Below are positions 5,980-7,245 of a stretch of 7,245 nt of DNA, piece by piece. This DNA is from JBHHXR01 sp046757205 (GTDB taxonomy: Bacteria > Pseudomonadota > Alphaproteobacteria > Rhodobacterales > Rhodobacteraceae). A program made the position numbers and the translations under genes. A model generated the notes under the pieces. The model was not told the origin of the DNA, searched no databases, and saw only the letters and a program-made list of their open reading frames with translations. Numbering within the stretch: position 1 is the stretch's first letter; every line of letters starts with the position of its first letter. The DNA lies in the NCBI GenBank assembly GCA_046757205.1, contig JBHHXR010000190.1:1-7245 (forward strand). The letters run 5' to 3'.

Positions 5980-6007
5980 CCCTCCTGACACAAAGGTGTC
6001 AGGAGGG
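5980..6007. promoter_or_regulatory. Perfect 12-bp inverted repeat, probable operator of the VOC-WYL operon
   Basis: The left arm CCCTCCTGACAC (5980-5991) and right arm GTGTCAGGAGGG (5996-6007) are perfect complements around AAAG. There is no T-run on either side, which argues against an intrinsic terminator. The core TGACAC/GTGTCA symmetry suits a dimeric HTH regulator, and the site lies 44 bases before the VOC start in an operon that encodes one (the WYL protein). Autoregulation is my inference. As RNA it would form a very stable hairpin whose right arm contains AGGAGG. Confidence 0.6.
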
Positions 6008-6014
6008 GTATGCC
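5985..6014 (+). promoter_or_regulatory. Weak candidate promoter for the VOC-WYL operon
   Basis: CTGACA (5985-5990) matches the -35 consensus at five of six positions; TATGCC (6009-6014), 18 bases on, is a poor -10. The -35 lies inside the inverted repeat, so a regulator bound there would control this promoter. Transcription would start near 6021, leaving about 30 bases before the VOC ATG. Confidence 0.25.
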
Positions 6015-6021
6015 ATACCGC

Positions 6022-6044
6022 GCTCCTGGGCTATCAACAGGAGC
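6022..6044 (+). promoter_or_regulatory. Hairpin enclosing the VOC ribosome-binding site
   Basis: GCTCCTG (6022-6028) is perfectly complementary to CAGGAGC (6038-6044), with a nine-base loop. The right arm contains AGGAG (6039-6043), the Shine-Dalgarno of the VOC gene, eight bases before its ATG. When folded, the hairpin would mask the ribosome-binding site, so it could limit translation of the VOC gene and, through coupling, of the regulator. Confidence 0.45.
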
Positions 6045-6051
6045 AACAGCC

Positions 6052-6423
6052 ATGACTTTCAAACCGAACAATTTCGCCGTCTGGACGGAGATTCCGGTCT
6101 CCGATCTCGACAAGGGCATCGCCTTTTACGGGCGCGTTTTCCGGACCGAACTGGAGAAGATGGAGATGGGGCCGGATGTGACCGCCATTTTCCCGACCGC
6201 GACGCCGGGCGGTGTCGCCGGGCACATCTACGAGGGCACGCCGGCCGGTGACGGCTCGGGGCCGACCGTTCATCTGGCCTGCCCGGACGCGCTGGAGGAC
6301 ACCATGCAGCGGGTGAGGGACGCCGGCGGCGAGGTGCTGAGCGAGCCGATACAAATCCCGGTCGGACGCTTTGCCTACGCCAGGGATCCCGACGGCAATT
6401 CGCTCGGGCTGTTTTCGGCCTGA
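6052..6423 (+). CDS. VOC-superfamily (glyoxalase/bleomycin-resistance fold) protein
   Basis: Small cytoplasmic protein of the vicinal oxygen chelate superfamily, 123 residues, one VOC module made of two beta-alpha-beta-beta-beta halves. The first half contains WTEIPVSDLDKGIAFYGRVF (11-30) and the second VHLACPDALEDTMQRVRDAG (73-92), then GRFAYARDPDGNSLGLFS at the end, close to the glyoxalase-related COG3324-type pattern. Potential metal-site residues are Glu13, His58 and His74; the final strand ends GLFS, without the Glu found in classical glyoxalase I. The reaction is therefore unknown. I chose ATG 6052, where the VOC fold begins and AGGAG lies eight bases upstream; an in-frame ATG at 6010 would add 14 unlikely residues. 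Its stop overlaps the start of the WYL regulator by one base, so the two are co-translated. VOC proteins next to YafY-type regulators are a recurring arrangement. Confidence 0.88.
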   Translation: MTFKPNNFAVWTEIPVSDLDKGIAFYGRVFRTELEKMEMGPDVTAIFPTATPGGVAGHIYEGTPAGDGSGPTVHLACPDALEDTMQRVRDAGGEVLSEPIQIPVGRFAYARDPDGNSLGLFSA

Positions 6424-7112
6424 TGCGCCGGGCCGACCGCCTGTTCCAGATCGTTCAGTATCTGCGGGGCGGTCGGCTTGTCACCGCCCGGCGTCTGGCT
6501 GAGAGGCTGGAGGTCTCGGAACGCACCGTCTATCGCGACATCGCCGATCTGCAGTCGGCCGGCGTGCCGATAGATGGCGAGGCCGGCGTCGGTTATGTGA
6601 TGCGCCAAGGGTTCGAATTGCCGCCGCTGATGTTTACCCGCGACGAAATCGTCGCCCTGGTGGCCGGGGCGCGGCTGATCCGGGCCTGGGGCGGCGCCTC
6701 GATGGCGCGGGCCGCCGAAGAGGCGCTGGTGAAGATCGGCGCGGTGCTGCCGGAGCCCGAGCGGGCCCGTGCGGAGGCGGTTCAGATACACGCCTTCGCG
6801 CCGGAGATGACCGGAGAGCTGCGCGACCGGATCGATACGCTCGAACGGGCGGTCGAGGATCGACGGCGGCTGCGGATCGCCTATCGCGACGCTGCGGATG
6901 CGCCCAGCGAACGTACCGTCCGCCCGCTTGGCCTGTGGTTCTGGGGAAAGGTCTGGACGCTGGTCGGCTGGTGCGAACTGCGCGATGACTTCCGGATGTT
7001 CCGGCTCGACCGCATCGGTACGATGGCGGATACTGGCGAACGGTTCCGGCCGGAACGCGGCAAGACGCTTGGCGATTTCTACCGGCAGATGGAGACGCGG
7101 GAAGGCGGTTGA
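6423..7112 (+). CDS. YafY-type HTH-WYL transcriptional regulator
   Basis: DNA-binding regulator of the YafY/PafBC-like family, 229 residues. Residues 1-60 form a DeoR/HTH_11-type winged helix: RRADRLFQIVQYLRGG, then the recognition helix VSERTVYRDIADLQ (31-44) and a wing ending GVGY. A linker with FELPPLMFTRDEIVAL (64-79) follows. The WYL ligand-sensing domain spans about 140-205 with RPLGLWFWGKVWTLVGWCEL (167-186) and FRMFRLDRI (190-198); the name-giving W-Y-L is W-T-L here (178-180), a common variant. Length is normal. Its ATG shares one base with the VOC stop (TGATG), implying translational coupling. The likely target is the perfect inverted repeat at 5980-6007 upstream of its own operon; that link is inferred from position. 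Whether it also regulates the sugar genes is unknown; the operator-like repeats there have a different sequence. Confidence 0.92.
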   Translation: MRRADRLFQIVQYLRGGRLVTARRLAERLEVSERTVYRDIADLQSAGVPIDGEAGVGYVMRQGFELPPLMFTRDEIVALVAGARLIRAWGGASMARAAEEALVKIGAVLPEPERARAEAVQIHAFAPEMTGELRDRIDTLERAVEDRRRLRIAYRDAADAPSERTVRPLGLWFWGKVWTLVGWCELRDDFRMFRLDRIGTMADTGERFRPERGKTLGDFYRQMETREGG

Positions 7113-7115
7113 ACG

Positions 7116-7139
7116 GCGCCCGTCCTGCGGCGGGAGCGC
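7116..7139 (+). terminator. Weak hairpin after the WYL regulator
   Basis: CCCG (7119-7122) pairs with CGGG (7131-7134) around an eight-base loop, and GCG (7116-7118) with CGC (7137-7139) beyond a two-base bulge. It starts four bases after the stop codon, but no T-run follows. It is a weak candidate for ending the VOC-WYL transcript. Confidence 0.2.
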
Positions 7140-7155
7140 GAAGCGATTTACAGGG

Positions 7156-7183
7156 TTAACACCCCGCGTTCACACCGTTAGTC
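7156..7183 (+). promoter_or_regulatory. Weak candidate promoter for a possible gene at the right edge
   Basis: TTAACA (7156-7161) and TTAGTC (7178-7183) are separated by 16 bases and each match the consensus only partly. Transcription would begin at about 7190-7191, on or next to the ATG at 7191, which lacks a ribosome-binding site. That would make the message leaderless. It is a suggestion only. Confidence 0.2.
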
Positions 7184-7190
7184 TCGGGCC

Positions 7191-7245
7191 ATGAGCGGCG
7201 AGGGCGATCTTCTCCACACGGTTACCACGGACGAGATATCGCCCG
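7191..7245 (+). CDS. Possible start of an unidentified gene, cut by the window edge
   Basis: ATG at 7191 opens a frame of 18 complete codons (MSGEGDLLHTVTTDEISP) that is still open at the edge. No clear Shine-Dalgarno precedes it. The fragment is too short to assign to a family. The minus strand also has a frame open from the edge to a TGA at 7170-7172, so a convergent gene ending here is an alternative. Confidence 0.3.
   Translation, partial: MSGEGDLLHTVTTDEISP

Noticed and set aside
4342..5991. 549-codon open frame on the minus strand opposite the binding-protein gene
   Set aside because: It is antisense to a clearly recognisable protein, shows no domain, and is rich in Arg, Gly, Val and Leu as expected when a GC-rich gene is read on the opposite strand. 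Its equal length to the binding protein is coincidence.
5980..6007. The perfect inverted repeat as an intrinsic terminator
   Set aside because: No T-run follows on either strand, and another hairpin with a better position (5887-5908) already follows the binding-protein gene. A terminator role is not excluded but is less likely than an operator.
6010..6051. Upstream ATG at 6010 as the VOC start
   Set aside because: AGGAGG lies only three bases before this ATG and is buried in the 12-bp inverted repeat, and the extra 14 residues are not part of the VOC fold. ATG 6052 with AGGAG at eight bases is better.
1..7245. tRNA, rRNA, CRISPR array, insertion sequence or transposase
   Set aside because: I saw no cloverleaf-like segment, regularly spaced direct repeats, terminal inverted repeats or transposase motifs; nearly all of the window is accounted for by protein-coding genes.

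Overview
The window is GC-rich, densely coding bacterial DNA. It holds a divergent sugar-catabolism and ABC-transport locus followed by a small regulator operon. The base composition, the gene families (UgpC-type ATPase, FucU mutarotase beside an RbsK-like kinase, SAF-fused UxaA-type dehydratase, YafY/WYL regulator coupled to a VOC protein) and the layout suggest an alphaproteobacterium, probably of the Hyphomicrobiales or Rhodobacterales. That placement is an inference from family resemblance, not a database result.

Left arm (1-3954, minus strand): reading from the centre outward, the order is an ABC transporter ATPase, a FucU/RbsD-type sugar mutarotase, a ribokinase-like PfkB kinase, and a UxaA/GarD-family dehydratase that runs off the left edge. 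The last three are tightly packed; the FucU stop codon overlaps the kinase ribosome-binding site. The ATPase is separated from fucU by 128 bases that contain two hairpins, one with a downstream T-tract, so expression may be partly uncoupled there.

Centre (3955-4224): a 270-base divergent control region. It has a convincing sigma70-like promoter facing right, overlapped by two inverted repeats built on ACTTG/CAAGT half-sites (a likely operator), and a possible 28-codon upstream ORF in the leader of the binding protein.

Right arm (4225-7112, plus strand): a long (549 aa) Tat-type periplasmic solute-binding protein, a terminator-like hairpin, then a leader with a perfect 12-bp inverted repeat and a second hairpin over the ribosome-binding site. 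This leader precedes a two-gene operon, a VOC (glyoxalase-fold) protein and a YafY-type HTH-WYL regulator, whose stop and start codons overlap by one base. The last 133 bases hold a possible start of another gene.

Taken together, the binding protein and ATPase should belong to one CUT1-like importer, but no permease gene is present in the window. Imported sugar would be anomerised by FucU and phosphorylated by the kinase, while the dehydratase handles a sugar acid. The substrate is not settled by the sequence. The VOC-WYL pair looks like a separate, autoregulated unit. The most unusual signals are in the non-coding parts: the operator cluster at 4016-4093, the palindrome at 5980-6007, and the alternating CTCCTG/CAGGAG arms at 5982-6043.
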